Counted from the stretch's first letter, positions 8,661-18,937 are shown. The stretch is 64,000 nt of DNA from Pseudomonas sp. MM223 (GCA_947090765.1 OX352322.1:98501-162500), one strand, 5' to 3'. Numbers and translations: made by a program. Notes: generated by a model from the sequence alone, not told the origin.

Positions 8661-9431
8661 TTAGAACGCCGGAACCACAGCGCCTTTGTACTTCTCGATG
8701 ATGAACTGCTTCACCTCTGGCGAGTGCAGCGCAGCCGCCAGTTTTTTCATGTCTTCCGAATCCTTGTTGTCTGGGCGGGCAACCAGGATGTTGACGTAAG
8801 GCGAGTCGCTGCCTTCGATGGCCAGCGCGTCCTTCTCAGGGTTCAGCTTGGCTTCCAGCGCGTAGTTGGTGTTGATCAGGGCAGCATCGACCTGGGTCAG
8901 CACGCGCGGGATGGTGGCGGCTTCCAGCTCACGGAACTTGATGCTTTTCGGGTTCTCGGCAACATCCTTCACGGTGGACAGGATGTTCTTGTTGTCCTTG
9001 AGCTTGATCACACCGGCCTTGTCCAGCAGCAGCAAGGCGCGGCCGCCGTTGGTGGCGTCGTTAGGGATAACCACGGTGGCGCCGGAGGACAGCTCGTCCA
9101 GCTTCTTGATCTTGGTGGAGTACACGCCCAGCGGCTCGATGTGCACGCCGGCAACGCTCACCAGGCTGGTGCCCTTGGCCTTGTTGAACTCATCCAGGTA
9201 CGGCTGGTGCTGGAAGAAGTTGGCGTCCAGGCGTTTTTCGGCCACCTGTACGTTCGGCTGGATGTAGTCGGTGAATTCCTTGACCTTCAGCTCAACGCCT
9301 TCTTTCGCCAGTTGCGGTTTGACGAAGTTGAGGATTTCGGCGTGCGGCACCGGGGTGGCGGCAACGGTCAGGGTATCGGCGTGGGCCGAGAAGGCCGCAA
9401 CAGCGGCAGCGACAGCAAGCAGCTTCTTCAT
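8661..9431 (-). CDS. metQ: Methionine ABC transporter substrate-binding protein (MetQ/NlpA family)
   Basis: Periplasmic receptor for methionine import. The 256-residue product begins with a signal peptide ending AFSAHA-D. The mature part is typical NlpA: VAATPVPHAEIL, KEFTDYIQPNVQV, NFFQHQPYLDEF and IPNDATNGGRALLLL. There is no lipobox cysteine near the cleavage site, so it should be soluble in the periplasm, unlike E. coli MetQ. It is the distal gene of the minus-strand metN-metI-metQ operon. P. putida has other metNIQ copies, so the exact ligand (methionine or a related sulfur compound) is inferred. Confidence 0.93.
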   Translation of the reverse strand: MKKLLAVAAAVAAFSAHADTLTVAATPVPHAEILNFVKPQLAKEGVELKVKEFTDYIQPNVQVAEKRLDANFFQHQPYLDEFNKAKGTSLVSVAGVHIEPLGVYSTKIKKLDELSSGATVVIPNDATNGGRALLLLDKAGVIKLKDNKNILSTVKDVAENPKSIKFRELEAATIPRVLTQVDAALINTNYALEAKLNPEKDALAIEGSDSPYVNILVARPDNKDSEDMKKLAAALHSPEVKQFIIEKYKGAVVPAF

Positions 9432-9495
9432 TGATCACTCCTTGTGAGGGCCGCGACGGCCCCCGAACGGGTCGGCCAGGCCGACCCCATTGGGG

Positions 9496-10170
9496 TTACT
9501 TACGGGAAAAATGCACGACCAGTTTGTCGCCCACGCTCTGCAGTACTTGAACCAGTACCAGCAGCAGCACCACGGTCACTACCATCACATCGGTCTGGAA
9601 GCGCTGGTAGCCGAAGCGGATAGCCAGGTCGCCCAGGCCACCGGCACCCACCACGCCAGCCATGGCGGTGTACGAAACCAGGGTGATGGCGGTGACGGTA
9701 ATGGCCGCGAAGATACCCGGACGGGCCTCCGGCAGCAGCGCGCTGGTGATGATCTGGCGGGTGGTGGCGCCCATCGACTGGGTGGCTTCGATGATGCCGC
9801 GGTCCACTTCACGCAGGGCGGTTTCCACCAGACGGGCGAAGAACGGCGTGGCACCCACCACCAACGGCGGGATGGCGCCGGCAACGCCCAGCGAGGTGCC
9901 GGTAATCAGCACGGTGAACGGGATCATCACGATCAGCAGGATGATGAACGGCAGCGAGCGCAGGATGTTGACCACCAGCGACAGCAGCGCATACACACCT
10001 TTTTGTTCGAACATCTGCTTTGGCCCGCAGAGGAACAGCAGCACACCCAGTGGCAGGCCCAGCAGCACGGTAAAGAACAGCGAGCCGAACAGCATGATCA
10101 TGGTGTCGATGGTGGCCAGCCAGATTTCGGCCCAGTCGACGTTGGCAAAGAAATTCAGGGCGTCCATCAA
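9496..10170 (-). CDS. metI: Methionine ABC transporter permease
   Basis: Membrane subunit of the importer: 224 residues, five predicted helices, and the coupling sequence typical of the family ([18 protein letters not shown], the EAA-like loop that touches MetN). It overlaps metN by four bases and precedes metQ by 64 bases, so the three genes form one operon. Confidence 0.94.
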   Translation of the reverse strand: MMDALNFFANVDWAEIWLATIDTMIMLFGSLFFTVLLGLPLGVLLFLCGPKQMFEQKGVYALLSLVVNILRSLPFIILLIVMIPFTVLITGTSLGVAGAIPPLVVGATPFFARLVETALREVDRGIIEATQSMGATTRQIITSALLPEARPGIFAAITVTAITLVSYTAMAGVVGAGGLGDLAIRFGYQRFQTDVMVVTVVLLLVLVQVLQSVGDKLVVHFSRK

Positions 10171-11174
10171 CGCAGTACCTCCATATGTACGTCAGCTGCC
10201 TTGAAGCGGGCGAACGCCGCTTCCATGTCTCCGCCGATCAGGGCGAGGGTGAGCTGGCCATAGGGGACATCCTTGATGCGGTCGATACGCCCGGCGAGGA
10301 TGCTGTAGTCCACACCGGTTTCGCGGGCCACGGTGCCCAGCAGCGGCGCATAGGTGGCGTCGCCCTGGAAGGTCAGGCGCACGATGCGGCCCGGTACGTG
10401 GGCAAAGTCGTCGCGCTGTTCGCCTTCATCGACTTGCTCGTCTTCCTGCACGAAGCGCTTGGTGGTGGGGTGCTGCGGGTGCAGGAACACTTCGGCCACC
10501 GAGCCTTGCTCGACGATCTGGCCGGCGTCCATCACTGCCACACAGTCGCAGACACGGCGGATCACATCCATTTCATGGGTGATCAGCACGATGGTCAGCT
10601 TCAGCTCACGGTTGATTTCGGCCAGCAGTTGCAGGACCGAGGCCGTGGTTTGCGGGTCGAGGGCACTGGTGGCCTCGTCGCACAGCAGGATCTTCGGGTT
10701 GGTGGACAGGGCGCGGGCGATGCCGACGCGCTGCTTCTGGCCGCCGGACAGTTGCGCCGGGTACTTTTTAGCGTGGTCCGAAAGGCCCACGCGGGCCAGC
10801 AGCTCGGTGACGCGCTTATCGATTTCGCTGCGCGACAGTTCGCCGGCCAGGGTCAGTGGCAGGGCGACGTTGTCGGCGACAGTCTTGGAGGCCAGCAGGT
10901 TGAAGTGCTGGAAAATCATCCCGACCTGCTGGCGGAAGCCACGCAGCTGGCTGGCGTTGAAGGCGGTAACGTCTTCGCCGTCGACGATGATCTTGCCGCC
11001 GGAAGGTTCTTCCAGGCGGTTGATCAGGCGCAGCATGGTGCTTTTGCCGGCGCCGGAATGGCCGATCAGGCCGAACACCTGGCCATCTTCGATGGTCAGG
11101 CTGGTCGGATTCAGTGCGGGGATTTCCCTACCGGCAACGCGGTAGGTCTTATGTACCTGTTGGAACTCGATCAC
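10167..11174 (-). CDS. metN: Methionine ABC transporter ATP-binding protein
   Basis: ATPase of the methionine importer (335 residues). Walker [10 protein letters not shown] (about 37-45), signature [15 protein letters not shown] (about 141-155) and Walker [13 protein letters not shown] are all intact. The last about 80 residues form the C-terminal NIL/ACT-like domain, which in E. coli MetN binds methionine and inhibits transport when the cell is full. First gene of the operon; the 227 bases to divergent katE hold both promoters, where I can name no site with confidence. Confidence 0.95.
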   Translation of the reverse strand: MIEFQQVHKTYRVAGREIPALNPTSLTIEDGQVFGLIGHSGAGKSTMLRLINRLEEPSGGKIIVDGEDVTAFNASQLRGFRQQVGMIFQHFNLLASKTVADNVALPLTLAGELSRSEIDKRVTELLARVGLSDHAKKYPAQLSGGQKQRVGIARALSTNPKILLCDEATSALDPQTTASVLQLLAEINRELKLTIVLITHEMDVIRRVCDCVAVMDAGQIVEQGSVAEVFLHPQHPTTKRFVQEDEQVDEGEQRDDFAHVPGRIVRLTFQGDATYAPLLGTVARETGVDYSILAGRIDRIKDVPYGQLTLALIGGDMEAAFARFKAADVHMEVLR

Positions 11175-11401
11175 GTAGCGAACCTTGTGGGGCGCATTGA
11201 AATTTGGGTCAGCGGTTAGCTGGGGTCGCGCATTTTAGCCTTTTCCCATAGCTGTTCTTAGCATTTATTTCGTAATGCACCAATCCTTCGGGCATATCGC
11301 GACAACCGGTAATCCTGATTGAACGCTCGGCAAAGCCTCCCAGTCACTAGTTGAACAAGCCCGAAACGGGCACGCCTGAAGACTGACGAGGAGAGCCGAC
11401 C

Positions 11402-13537
11402 ATGCCCAGCAAGAAAACGGACGCGCCCAAGCACAGTGAAGCCGCCGGCACCCAGACCCCCGACCGGGCCAACACCAATGCCAAGTTGCAGAGCCTGGAA
11501 ACCTTCCGCAGCGATGCCACTGGCCAGGCCTTGCGCACCAACCAGGGGGTGAAGGTGGCTGACAACCAGAACAGCCTCAAGGCCGGTGCACGGGGCCCGT
11601 CGCTGCTCGAAGACTTCATCATGCGCGAGAAGATCACCCACTTCGACCATGAGCGCATCCCCGAACGCATCGTGCATGCCCGCGGTACCGGGGCGCACGG
11701 CTACTTCCAGAGCTATGGCTGCCATGCAGCGCTGACCAAGGCCGGCTTCCTGCAGGACCCGGAAAAAATCACCCCCGTGTTCGTGCGGTTTTCCACCGTA
11801 CAGGGGCCACGCGGGTCGGGTGACACGGTGCGTGATGTGCGCGGTTTTGCCGTCAAGTTCTACACCGATGAGGGTAATTTCGACCTTGTTGGCAACAACA
11901 TGCCAGTGTTCTTTATTCAGGATGCCATCAAGTTCCCAGACTTTGTGCATGCCGTGAAACCTGAGCCGCACAACGAAATGCCCACTGGCGGCTCGGCCCA
12001 TGACACGTTCTGGGACTTCGTTTCGCTGGTGCCGGAGTCGGCACACATGGTGATCTGGGCCATGTCCGACCGCGCCATCCCGCGCAGCCTGCGCATGATG
12101 GAAGGCTTTGGCGTGCACACCTTCCGCCTGATCAACGCCGAGGGTGTGGCCAGTTTCGTCAAGTTCCACTGGAAGCCGCGCCAGGGGGTGCATTCTGTGC
12201 TGTGGGACGAAGCGCAGAAGCTGGCGGGCAAGGACACTGATTATCACCGGCGCGACCTATGGGAGGCCATCGAGACCGGTGACTACCCGGAATGGGAGTT
12301 GGGCGTGCAAATAGTGCCCGAGGCTGACGAGCACAAATTCGATTTCGACCTGCTGGACCCTACCAAGCTGATCCCCGAGGAGCTGGTGCCAGTCACCCTG
12401 CTGGGCAAGATGGTGCTCAACCGCAACCCTGACAACTTCTTCGCCGAGACCGAGCAGGTTGCCTTCTGCCCAGGGCACATCGTGCCGGGCATCGACTTTA
12501 CCAACGACCCGCTGCTGCAGGGGCGGCTGTTCTCGTACACCGACACCCAGATCAGCCGGTTGGGTGGGCCGAACTTCCATGAAATCCCGATCAACCGGCC
12601 TGTGGCGCCGAACCACAGCAGCCAGCGCGATGCCATGCACCGCATGACCATAGACAAGGGCCGGGCTGCGTACGAACCCAACTCCATCGACGGCGGTTGG
12701 CCGAAAGAAACACCGCCTGCGGCGCAGGATGGCGGTTTCGAGAGTTATCAGGAGCGTATCGATGCGCACAAGATACGTCAGCGTAGCGAGTCGTTCGGCG
12801 ACCACTTCTCGCAAGCGCGGATGTTCTTCCAGAGCATGAGCCCGACGGAGCAGCAACACATCATCAAGGCCTACAGCTTTGAACTGGGCAAGGTGGAGCG
12901 AGCAGAGATTCGTGAGCGTGAGGTGAACGAGGTCCTGGCCAATATCGACCTGAAGCTGGCAGCGGCAGTGGCGGCCAACCTGGGGCTGCCTGCGCCCAAG
13001 CAGGGAACGGTCAAGGTGAAAGGCAGCAAGCTCGTGCAGTCCAAGGCGCTGAGCCAGATGAACCACCCCGGTGACGTGGGCATCAAGGGGCGCAAGATTG
13101 CGCTGCTGGTGGCCAATGGCGTGGATGCTGCGAGTGTCGACAGGCTGGTCAAGGCACTGGAGGCTGAAAGCGCGCGGCCGATGTTACTGGGGCCGACCTC
13201 GGCACCGGTGAAAACTGCGGATGGCAAGCAGCTGCCGGTGGACGCGTCGATGGAAGGGATGCCATCGATCATGTTCGACGGGATTGTCGTACCCGCAGGC
13301 AAGGCCTCGACGGACGCGTTGGCGGCTAGCGGGCTGGCCAAACACTTCTTGCTGGAGGGCTACAAGCACCTGAAGGCGCTGGTGTTGACCAAGGCGCTGG
13401 CGACCGGCCTGGGGCTCAAGGAGGACAAGGGGTTGCTGCTGGGGGATGACCAGAAGACCGTGGATGCCTTTGTCAAAGCGGTTGAAGGGCATCGGGTTTG
13501 GGAGCGGGAAGCGGCAGCGGAGGCTATCCCAGCCTGA
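11402..13537 (+). CDS. katE: Catalase HPII (large-subunit, clade II)
   Basis: Heme catalase that breaks down hydrogen peroxide. At 711 residues it is the large-subunit type with an extra C-terminal domain. Seen: the distal His region [15 protein letters not shown], the distal Asn in [16 protein letters not shown], the proximal heme Tyr in [18 protein letters not shown], and a C-terminal flavodoxin/DJ-1-like domain from about residue 570 ([15 protein letters not shown]). The start follows GAGGAGAG. In Pseudomonas it is usually a stationary-phase (RpoS) gene, but I cannot point to a clear -10. Downstream lies a REP pair split by an IS. Confidence 0.96.
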   Translation: MPSKKTDAPKHSEAAGTQTPDRANTNAKLQSLETFRSDATGQALRTNQGVKVADNQNSLKAGARGPSLLEDFIMREKITHFDHERIPERIVHARGTGAHGYFQSYGCHAALTKAGFLQDPEKITPVFVRFSTVQGPRGSGDTVRDVRGFAVKFYTDEGNFDLVGNNMPVFFIQDAIKFPDFVHAVKPEPHNEMPTGGSAHDTFWDFVSLVPESAHMVIWAMSDRAIPRSLRMMEGFGVHTFRLINAEGVASFVKFHWKPRQGVHSVLWDEAQKLAGKDTDYHRRDLWEAIETGDYPEWELGVQIVPEADEHKFDFDLLDPTKLIPEELVPVTLLGKMVLNRNPDNFFAETEQVAFCPGHIVPGIDFTNDPLLQGRLFSYTDTQISRLGGPNFHEIPINRPVAPNHSSQRDAMHRMTIDKGRAAYEPNSIDGGWPKETPPAAQDGGFESYQERIDAHKIRQRSESFGDHFSQARMFFQSMSPTEQQHIIKAYSFELGKVERAEIREREVNEVLANIDLKLAAAVAANLGLPAPKQGTVKVKGSKLVQSKALSQMNHPGDVGIKGRKIALLVANGVDAASVDRLVKALEAESARPMLLGPTSAPVKTADGKQLPVDASMEGMPSIMFDGIVVPAGKASTDALAASGLAKHFLLEGYKHLKALVLTKALATGLGLKEDKGLLLGDDQKTVDAFVKAVEGHRVWEREAAAEAIPA

Positions 13538-13590
13538 TCGAAGTGAGGCCATTCGCGGCACAGTGCAGCCTTTGAGCCTTGTGTGATCCC

Positions 13591-13672
13591 TGTAGGAGCA
13601 GCCTTGTGCTGCGAAGAGGCCGGTATGACAGAAGAATTTCTGTGACAGTGCCGGCCTCTTCGCAGCACAAGG
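13591..13672. repeat. REP pair interrupted by an insertion sequence
   Basis: An inverted REP pair of the TGTAGGAGCAGCCTTGTGCTGCG type. The left arm is complete at 13591-13625. The right arm is cut after GCAGCACAAGG at 13672 and resumes at 14924 as AGGCTGCTCCTACAG (to 14938). Removing the IS and one AGG restores a REP identical in this part to the intact copies near 29.8 and 39.2 kb. Confidence 0.9.
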
Positions 13673-13741
13673 TGAACTGGCCTAATGATTTTGGACACCT
13701 TCTTCGGGCGCTATGATGACGCCCAATTGGAGGCAAAATCA

Positions 13742-14045
13742 GTGCGAAAATCTTATTCGAAAGAACACAAAATCCAAGCAGCTGAAATGGTGCTGGACGG
13801 TGGCCAGTCAGTTCCTGAGGTATGTGAAATCCTCGGGATTGGCCGCACTGGCTCTTCGCCGGTGGGTTGACCAGGTACGGCAGGAGAGAGAGGGGAAAGT
13901 CCCGGCTGGTGCAAAGGCTATCACCCCGGAGCAACGACGAATCGAGGAGCTGGAAAGCCTGGTTCGTCAAAAGGATCGGGATATCGAAATCCTAAAAAAG
14001 GCCAGTGCTCTCCTGCTTCGGGACTCCAAAGATCGTTCTCGCTGA
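13742..14045 (+). pseudogene. IS3-family transposase OrfA, frameshifted
   Basis: DNA-binding subunit of the IS. The start GTG at 13742 gives VRKSYSKEHKIQAAEMV and follows GGAGG at 13729-13733. The helix-turn-helix part reads in one frame to about 13841 and then stops at 13870. The rest (ALRRWVDQVRQE through the coiled coil EELESLVRQKDRDIEILKK to the stop at 14045) is in another frame. One extra base between about 13841 and 13853 explains this; without it the protein would be about 100 aa, the usual length. As written, OrfA and the OrfAB fusion could not be made. Confidence 0.85.
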
Positions 14046-14089
14046 TCAACGAGCTGAGTGAGCATTACGGTGTTGTCGACTGCTGTCGC

Positions 14090-14887
14090 GTGCTTGGGGT
14101 CAAGCGCAGCAGTTTCTATGCATGGCGCAAACGCCAAGGGCGTGAAAACCCTGACAGAGATGCTCTGCGCCTGCTGGTAGTCGACCATTTCAAGGCGTCG
14201 CGAAATGCTTCTGGATCACGAACGCTCGTGCAGGAGTTGCGTCGTCAAGGCCATGAAGTCGGGCGTTACAAAGTGCGCGCGCTTATGCGTGAGGCTGGCT
14301 TGAAATGCCGGCAGCGCAGGCCGCACCGGTATCGCTCGTCAGGTACAGAAGCACTGATTGCGGAAAACCAACTGAAGCGAAATTTCAAAGTTTCGACTAT
14401 CAACGAGGTTTGGTGTGGCGATGTGACTTACATCCAGGTTGGCAGGCGCTGGCTGTACTTGGCCGCGGTAATCGACTTGTACGCACGCCGAGTTGTGGGC
14501 TGGGCGTTTTCAATGACTGCCGATGCCAGGTTGGCCTGTGACGCGCTGCGCATGGCGTCTGAGTCTAGGGGCAAGCCTGCTGGCGTGATGTTTCATTCAG
14601 ATCAAGGTTGTCAGTACACCAGCCATAAATTCAGGGCTGTGCTTGAAGAATGCCGCTTGAAACAAAGCATGAGCCACCGCGGCCAATGCTGGGACAACGC
14701 CGCCATGGAGCGATTCTTCGGGGCGTTGAAATCAGAATGGATGCCGGCAGGAGGCTATGAATCCGAAGCTGAGGCTAAGGCCGACATCATGGCTTATCTG
14801 GTGCGCTACAACCTCAAACGCCTCCATAGCTACAACGGCTACGAGACCCCGGTAGCCATGGAGGAAAAACTGAGGGCAGCGTCATAA
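14090..14887 (+). CDS. IS3-family transposase OrfB (DDE integrase core)
   Basis: Catalytic part of the transposase. It is 265 residues from the GTG at 14090, but the frame is open further upstream and would normally be reached by -1 slippage at AAAAAAG (13994-14000) to give an OrfAB fusion. An HTH_21-type region (SRTLVQELRRQGHEVGRYKV) is followed by the rve core. The catalytic triad is visible: D in WCGDVTYI, D in FHSDQGCQYTS, and E in NAAMERFFGALKSEW with 35 residues between the second and third. The core appears intact. Confidence 0.93.
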   Translation: MLGVKRSSFYAWRKRQGRENPDRDALRLLVVDHFKASRNASGSRTLVQELRRQGHEVGRYKVRALMREAGLKCRQRRPHRYRSSGTEALIAENQLKRNFKVSTINEVWCGDVTYIQVGRRWLYLAAVIDLYARRVVGWAFSMTADARLACDALRMASESRGKPAGVMFHSDQGCQYTSHKFRAVLEECRLKQSMSHRGQCWDNAAMERFFGALKSEWMPAGGYESEAEAKADIMAYLVRYNLKRLHSYNGYETPVAMEEKLRAAS

Positions 14888-14963
14888 ACCTTAACCGGTG
14901 TCCAAAATTACTTGACCAGATCAAGGCTGCTCCTACAGGGCGACGCCGGTCTGGCGACGCAAT

Positions 14964-15671
14964 TTATTGCTGATGCGGTACCAGAACCACCTGCGCCGGC
15001 AGCGAGCGCTGGATTTCATGCTTCTGCTTCAGCGCGAACCCGCTGTCGATCTTGCGCACGCGCTTCTCCAGCAAGGTCTTCAGCCACGGCGCATCGTCGG
15101 TGCGCGGTACCTGGAACACCACTTCGCAGTCATAGCTCACCACATCGGCGGCAATATCATCGAGCTGGCGGCGCATCGCGCGGCTGTCGGTGGTCTTCAA
15201 GGCCACCACCGTGCTTGGCGCTGTCGGGTCGATGATGCGTGCCTTGGGCTTGGCTTCGGCGGCTTTCAAGGCAGCCTCTGCCTTCTCCAGTTCGGCCTTG
15301 CGTGCCTGGGACACGGGGTCGCCACCGGTTACTGCCGGGGCTTGTGGCATCAATGCGCGGGCGCGAGCCAGGGCGGTAGCTGCCGCGTTCACATCACCCT
15401 TTTGCAGGACGATCTGGCTGCGTTGCAGATAGGCTTCGGCCAACTGACGCTGGTATTGCTCCAGGCGTGCGTCGTCAGGCGACTGGGCTTGAAGGGCTGC
15501 CAGCTGGTCTTCGGCGGTTGCCAGCTCGTTGCTGGCGATGTTTTGCTGCAACTGCTGCCAGGCGTCGGCTTGGGCAGGTGCGGTGGCCTGTTCGACCGGC
15601 GCGCTGGAACAGGCAGCCAGGAACAGGGAAAACGCGGCAACAAGCAGATAACGGGAGGCGAACGGCTTCAT
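14964..15671 (-). CDS. Lipoprotein of unknown function, next to znuB
   Basis: A 235-residue predicted lipoprotein: signal peptide with lipobox LAAC (Cys about residue 21), then two helical regions rich in Ala, Gln and Leu (about 35-110, TPR-like spacing, and 120-145), and a C-terminal domain with one Cys (VSYDCEVVFQVPR). It resembles the PA5502-type protein found beside the znu genes in P. aeruginosa. It lies 127 bases downstream of znuB in the same direction, so it may be co-transcribed and zinc-regulated. Its role is not known to me. Confidence 0.8.
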   Translation of the reverse strand: MKPFASRYLLVAAFSLFLAACSSAPVEQATAPAQADAWQQLQQNIASNELATAEDQLAALQAQSPDDARLEQYQRQLAEAYLQRSQIVLQKGDVNAAATALARARALMPQAPAVTGGDPVSQARKAELEKAEAALKAAEAKPKARIIDPTAPSTVVALKTTDSRAMRRQLDDIAADVVSYDCEVVFQVPRTDDAPWLKTLLEKRVRKIDSGFALKQKHEIQRSLPAQVVLVPHQQ

Positions 15672-15798
15672 TCCTGCGACTCTCTATTTGCGCAAAAAGC
15701 GAGCAAGTCTACACCCAGGTGCGCACGCTCGAAAACAGGTCTTACAGACCCTTTACCCGGCAAAAGGTTGCAAGGCGTGCCATCACACGCCCTGTTTT

Positions 15799-16581
15799 TC
15801 AGCGTTTCGGCAGGGCCAGGCTCAGCAAGAATAGCACCGCCGCGCAGACCACGATCGACGGGCCGGCGGGGGTGTCCTTGAACCAGGACATGGCCAGGCC
15901 ACCGCAAACGGCAGTAACTCCCAGCAAGCTGGCACCCAGGGCCATCTGCTCGGGGGAGCGGGCGTGACGCTGCGCCGCAGCGGCGGGGATGATCAGCAGC
16001 GAGGTGATCAGCAATACACCGACGATCTTCATGGCCACGGCAATTACCACCGCAATCAGCAGCATCAGTGCCAGGCGCAGGCCGGCCACCGGCAGGCCTT
16101 CGACCATGGCCAGTTCTTCGTGCACGGTAACTGCCAGCAGCGGCCGCCACAGCACGGCGAGTAGCAGCAGCACCAGCGCACTGCCGCCGAGGATCCACGC
16201 CAGGTCGGTGGTGCTGATGGCCAGCAGGTCGCCGAACAGGTAGGCCATCAGGTCGATGCGCACATCGTGCATGAAACTAAGCACCACCAGGCCCAGCGAC
16301 AGGGTGCTGGGGGCAAGAATGCCGAGCAGGGTATCGGAGGCCAGCGGTTGGCGTTGCTGCAAGGTCACCAGCAAGATCGCCAGCAGCAGGCAGCCGATGG
16401 TAACGGCCAACGCCGGGCTGACATCCAGGGCAAAGCCCAGGGCTACGCCGAGCAAGGCGGCATGGGACAGGGTGTCACCAAAGTAGGCCATGCGCCGCCA
16501 CACCACGAAGGAACCCAGCGGGCCGGCTACCAGCGCCAGGGACAAACCGGCAAGCAGGGCGTAAAGAAGAAAATCAGCCAT
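15799..16581 (-). CDS. znuB: Zinc ABC transporter permease ZnuB
   Basis: Membrane channel of the high-affinity zinc importer: 260 residues, about eight helices, family signature near [26 protein letters not shown]. The ATG at 16581 overlaps the znuC end by 8 bases. The longer open frame to 16695 starts in a His-codon-rich part of znuC read out of frame and is rejected. Confidence 0.95.
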   Translation of the reverse strand: MADFLLYALLAGLSLALVAGPLGSFVVWRRMAYFGDTLSHAALLGVALGFALDVSPALAVTIGCLLLAILLVTLQQRQPLASDTLLGILAPSTLSLGLVVLSFMHDVRIDLMAYLFGDLLAISTTDLAWILGGSALVLLLLAVLWRPLLAVTVHEELAMVEGLPVAGLRLALMLLIAVVIAVAMKIVGVLLITSLLIIPAAAAQRHARSPEQMALGASLLGVTAVCGGLAMSWFKDTPAGPSIVVCAAVLFLLSLALPKR

Positions 16582-17347
16582 GCTTGCAGTGCTCTCCGTG
16601 AACATGGGTGCCAGGGGCGACCACCGAACCGTGCAGGTCGTGGCTGTGGTCGTGGTGGTGGTGGTAGATGGCCAGGCTCGGTGCGGTCTGGCCAAACAGT
16701 TCGACGAACGCCGGGTCGCCGCTGACTTGCTCGGGGTGGCCCGAGCAGCACACGTGACGGTTCAGGCACACCACCTGGTCGGTGGCACTCATCACTAGGT
16801 GCAGGTCGTGGGACACCATCAGCACGCCGCAGCCATGGCGGTCGCGCAGGCGGGTGATGAGGTTGTACAGCTCGGTCTGGCCGACCACGTCCACGCCCTG
16901 CACCGGCTCGTCGAGCACCAGCAACTGGGGTTCGCGCAGCAGGGCGCGGGCCAGCAGCACGCGTTGCATCTCGCCGCCGGAAATGGTCTGGATCGGGCTG
17001 TCGATGACCTGTTCGGCGCCCACTTCCTGCAACGCCGACAAGGCTGCGGCGCGGTCTACGCCGGGCACCAGGCGCAGGAAGCGCAGCACCGACAGCGGCA
17101 GCGTGGCATCGACCTGGATCTTTTGCGGCATGTAGCCAATGCGCAGCTTTGGCTTGCGCCATACCTTGCCGCGGTGTGGCTTGAGCAGGCCGAGCACGGC
17201 GCGCACCAGGGTAGTCTTGCCCGCCCCGTTGGGGCCGATCAGGGTGACGATCTGGCCGGGTGCGACCGACAGGTCGATGCTGTCGAGCACCGCCTCGCCG
17301 CCAAAGGTGACGCCGACCTGCTCCAGGCGGATCAGGGCATCGCTCAT
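16574..17347 (-). CDS. znuC: Zinc ABC transporter ATP-binding protein ZnuC
   Basis: ATPase of the zinc importer, 257 residues. Walker [14 protein letters not shown], signature [15 protein letters not shown] and Walker [13 protein letters not shown] are intact. The C-terminus is His-rich ([13 protein letters not shown], then [10 protein letters not shown]), a usual zinc-related tail. The ATG at 17347 overlaps the zur stop (ATGA). Confidence 0.95.
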   Translation of the reverse strand: MSDALIRLEQVGVTFGGEAVLDSIDLSVAPGQIVTLIGPNGAGKTTLVRAVLGLLKPHRGKVWRKPKLRIGYMPQKIQVDATLPLSVLRFLRLVPGVDRAAALSALQEVGAEQVIDSPIQTISGGEMQRVLLARALLREPQLLVLDEPVQGVDVVGQTELYNLITRLRDRHGCGVLMVSHDLHLVMSATDQVVCLNRHVCCSGHPEQVSGDPAFVELFGQTAPSLAIYHHHHDHSHDLHGSVVAPGTHVHGEHCKHG

Positions 17348-17829
17348 GCCGCGCCCCGGCAGCTGCCGCACAGGCCTACAACTTCCACGGTCTGGGTTTC
17401 GACCGTGAAGCCCACGCCTTTGGCGCTGTTAATGATGGCGTCGCTGATGCTGCTCTGCTCCAGCTCGATGGCCACATGGCAGGCCCGGCAAATCAGGAAC
17501 TGGCCTTGGTGCACGTGCTCGGGGTGGCTGCAGCCGATGAAGGCGTTGAGCGAGGCAATGCGGTGCACCAGGCCGTTTTCCAGCAGGAAGTCCAGCGCAC
17601 GGTAAACCGTGGGCGGGGCGGCGCGGCGGCCGTCCTGCTCGCTGAGCACGGCGAGGATGTCGTAGGCGCCCAGCGGCTTGTGGCTTTGCCACACCAGCTC
17701 CAGCACACGGCGGCGCAGCGCGGTGAGGCGCAGGCCCTGGCGGGTGCACAAGGCGTCGGCTTCAGCCAGAGCGCTGTGTACGCAATGGGAGTGATCGTGA
17801 GGACGGTTGGCCAGCGGCGTGATGGACAT
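17344..17829 (-). CDS. zur: Zinc uptake regulator Zur (Fur family)
   Basis: Zn-sensing repressor of zinc import. The 161-residue protein has the Fur winged helix (residues about 25-95, with [28 protein letters not shown]), the CxxC pair in [14 protein letters not shown] and a second in VGLCGSCRG, which hold structural zinc, and His-rich sensor positions ([11 protein letters not shown]). It is the first gene of zur-znuC-znuB and is divergent from znuA, so one operator can control both sides. Confidence 0.94.
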   Translation of the reverse strand: MSITPLANRPHDHSHCVHSALAEADALCTRQGLRLTALRRRVLELVWQSHKPLGAYDILAVLSEQDGRRAAPPTVYRALDFLLENGLVHRIASLNAFIGCSHPEHVHQGQFLICRACHVAIELEQSSISDAIINSAKGVGFTVETQTVEVVGLCGSCRGAA

Positions 17830-17855
17830 GGGCAGCGACGGTTCTGGATGGAGAC

Positions 17856-17868
17856 GTTATTATGTTAC
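17856..17868. promoter_or_regulatory. Probable Zur box
   Basis: GTTATTATGTTAC matches 10 of 13 positions of the GTTATAATATAAC-type Zur palindrome. It lies 27 bases from the zur start and 28 bases from the znuA GTG, in the only gap between the divergent zinc genes, where a repressor would block both. Site called by eye from known Zur consensus. Confidence 0.7.
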
Positions 17869-17895
17869 CTGTTTCTGACGACTCGAGTATCCACC

Positions 17896-18804
17896 GTGTC
17901 CCGATTCCTAGCTCTGTTTGTCGCTTTCATCGCATTTTCCGCCCAGGCCGATGTGCGTGTGCTCACCAGTATCAAGCCCCTGCAGCAGATTGCCGCCGCC
18001 GTGCAGGATGGCGTTGGCAGCCCTGACGTGCTGCTGCCGCCAGGCGCTTCGCCGCACCACTATGCATTGCGCCCGTCCGATGTGCGCCGGGTAGGTGATG
18101 CCGACCTGCTGTACTGGATCGGCCCGGACATGGAGAACTTCCTGCCGCGTGTGCTGGCTAGCCGCAGCAAGCCAACAGTGGCCGTGCAGTCGCTGACGGG
18201 CATGAAGCTGCGCCATTTTGGTGAGGACAGCCATTCCCACGAGGAAGAAGACCACGACGACCATGACCACGATCATCGTCCAGGCAGCCTGGATGCTCAC
18301 TTGTGGCTATCGTCGGTCAACGCGCGGGTTATCGCAGCAAAAATGGCCGCTGACTTGGCCCAGGTCGACCCGGCCAACGCGGCTCGCTATCAGAGCAACC
18401 TGAAGGCCTTCGATGAGCGCCTGGATGCACTGGATGGGCGTATCAAGGCGCGGGTAGACGGTATTGCCGGCAAGCCGTACTTCGTGTTCCACGAAGCGTT
18501 CGATTACTTCGAGGCTGAATATGGCTTGAAGCATACCGGCGTGTTCAGCGTGGCGTCCGAGGTGCAGCCAGGGGCGCAGCATGTGGCAGCCATGCGCAAG
18601 CGCCTGCAGGAAGTGGGCAAGACCTGCGTGTTCAGCGAGCCGCCGCTACGGCCACGCCTGGCCGAGACCCTTACCGCCGGGTTGCCGGTACGTCTGGCCG
18701 AGCTGGATGCACTGGGCGGCACCGACCCCGTGGATGGCAAGGGCTATGAGCGCTTGCTGGAGAAGCTGGGCGGTGACCTGGCTGGGTGCCTGGAGCAACT
18801 CTAA
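17896..18804 (+). CDS. znuA: Zinc ABC transporter substrate-binding protein ZnuA
   Basis: Periplasmic zinc receptor, 302 residues from the GTG at 17896 (SRFLALFVAFIAFSAQA is a clear signal peptide). Family features: LTSIKPLQQI, the zinc His in GASPHHYALRPSD, the acidic His-rich loop HSHEEEDHDDHDHDH, DAHLWLS and FHEAFDYFE. An in-frame ATG at 17848 would place the Zur-like box inside the coding region, so the later start is preferred. Divergent from zur; a REP pair follows. Confidence 0.93.
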   Translation: MSRFLALFVAFIAFSAQADVRVLTSIKPLQQIAAAVQDGVGSPDVLLPPGASPHHYALRPSDVRRVGDADLLYWIGPDMENFLPRVLASRSKPTVAVQSLTGMKLRHFGEDSHSHEEEDHDDHDHDHRPGSLDAHLWLSSVNARVIAAKMAADLAQVDPANAARYQSNLKAFDERLDALDGRIKARVDGIAGKPYFVFHEAFDYFEAEYGLKHTGVFSVASEVQPGAQHVAAMRKRLQEVGKTCVFSEPPLRPRLAETLTAGLPVRLAELDALGGTDPVDGKGYERLLEKLGGDLAGCLEQL

Positions 18805-18820
18805 AACGCCCCACGGTCCT

Positions 18821-18937
18821 TGTAGGAGCGGCCTTGCGCCGCGAAAGGGCCGCAAAGCGGCCCCGGCGATACTCGCTGCGAAGCTGAGATCTCGGGGCCG
18901 CTTTGCGGCCCTTTCGCGGCACAAGGTCGCTCCTACA
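18821..18937. repeat. Inverted pair of REP elements
   Basis: Opposed REP copies (TGTAGGAGCGGCCTTGCGCCGCG and complement) with the GGGCCGCAAAGCGGCCCC inner stem. They sit between the convergent ends of znuA and thrB. Confidence 0.9.

Larger units (their letters stand above)
13673..14923 (+). mobile_element. IS3-family insertion sequence, 1251 bp
   Basis: The ends are imperfect inverted repeats of 27 bases: TGAACTGGCCTAATGATTTT continuing GGACACC on the left, and TGATCTGGTCAAGTAATTTT continuing GGACACC on the complement of the right end, with terminal TGA...TCA. A 3-bp direct repeat AGG flanks it (13670-13672 and 14924-14926). Inside are an orfA with helix-turn-helix and coiled coil, an A6G slippery run (13994-14000) and an orfB with a DDE integrase core, the normal IS3 design. 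It is inserted in a REP element, a common IS target in P. putida. orfA appears to carry a one-base insertion. Confidence 0.93.
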
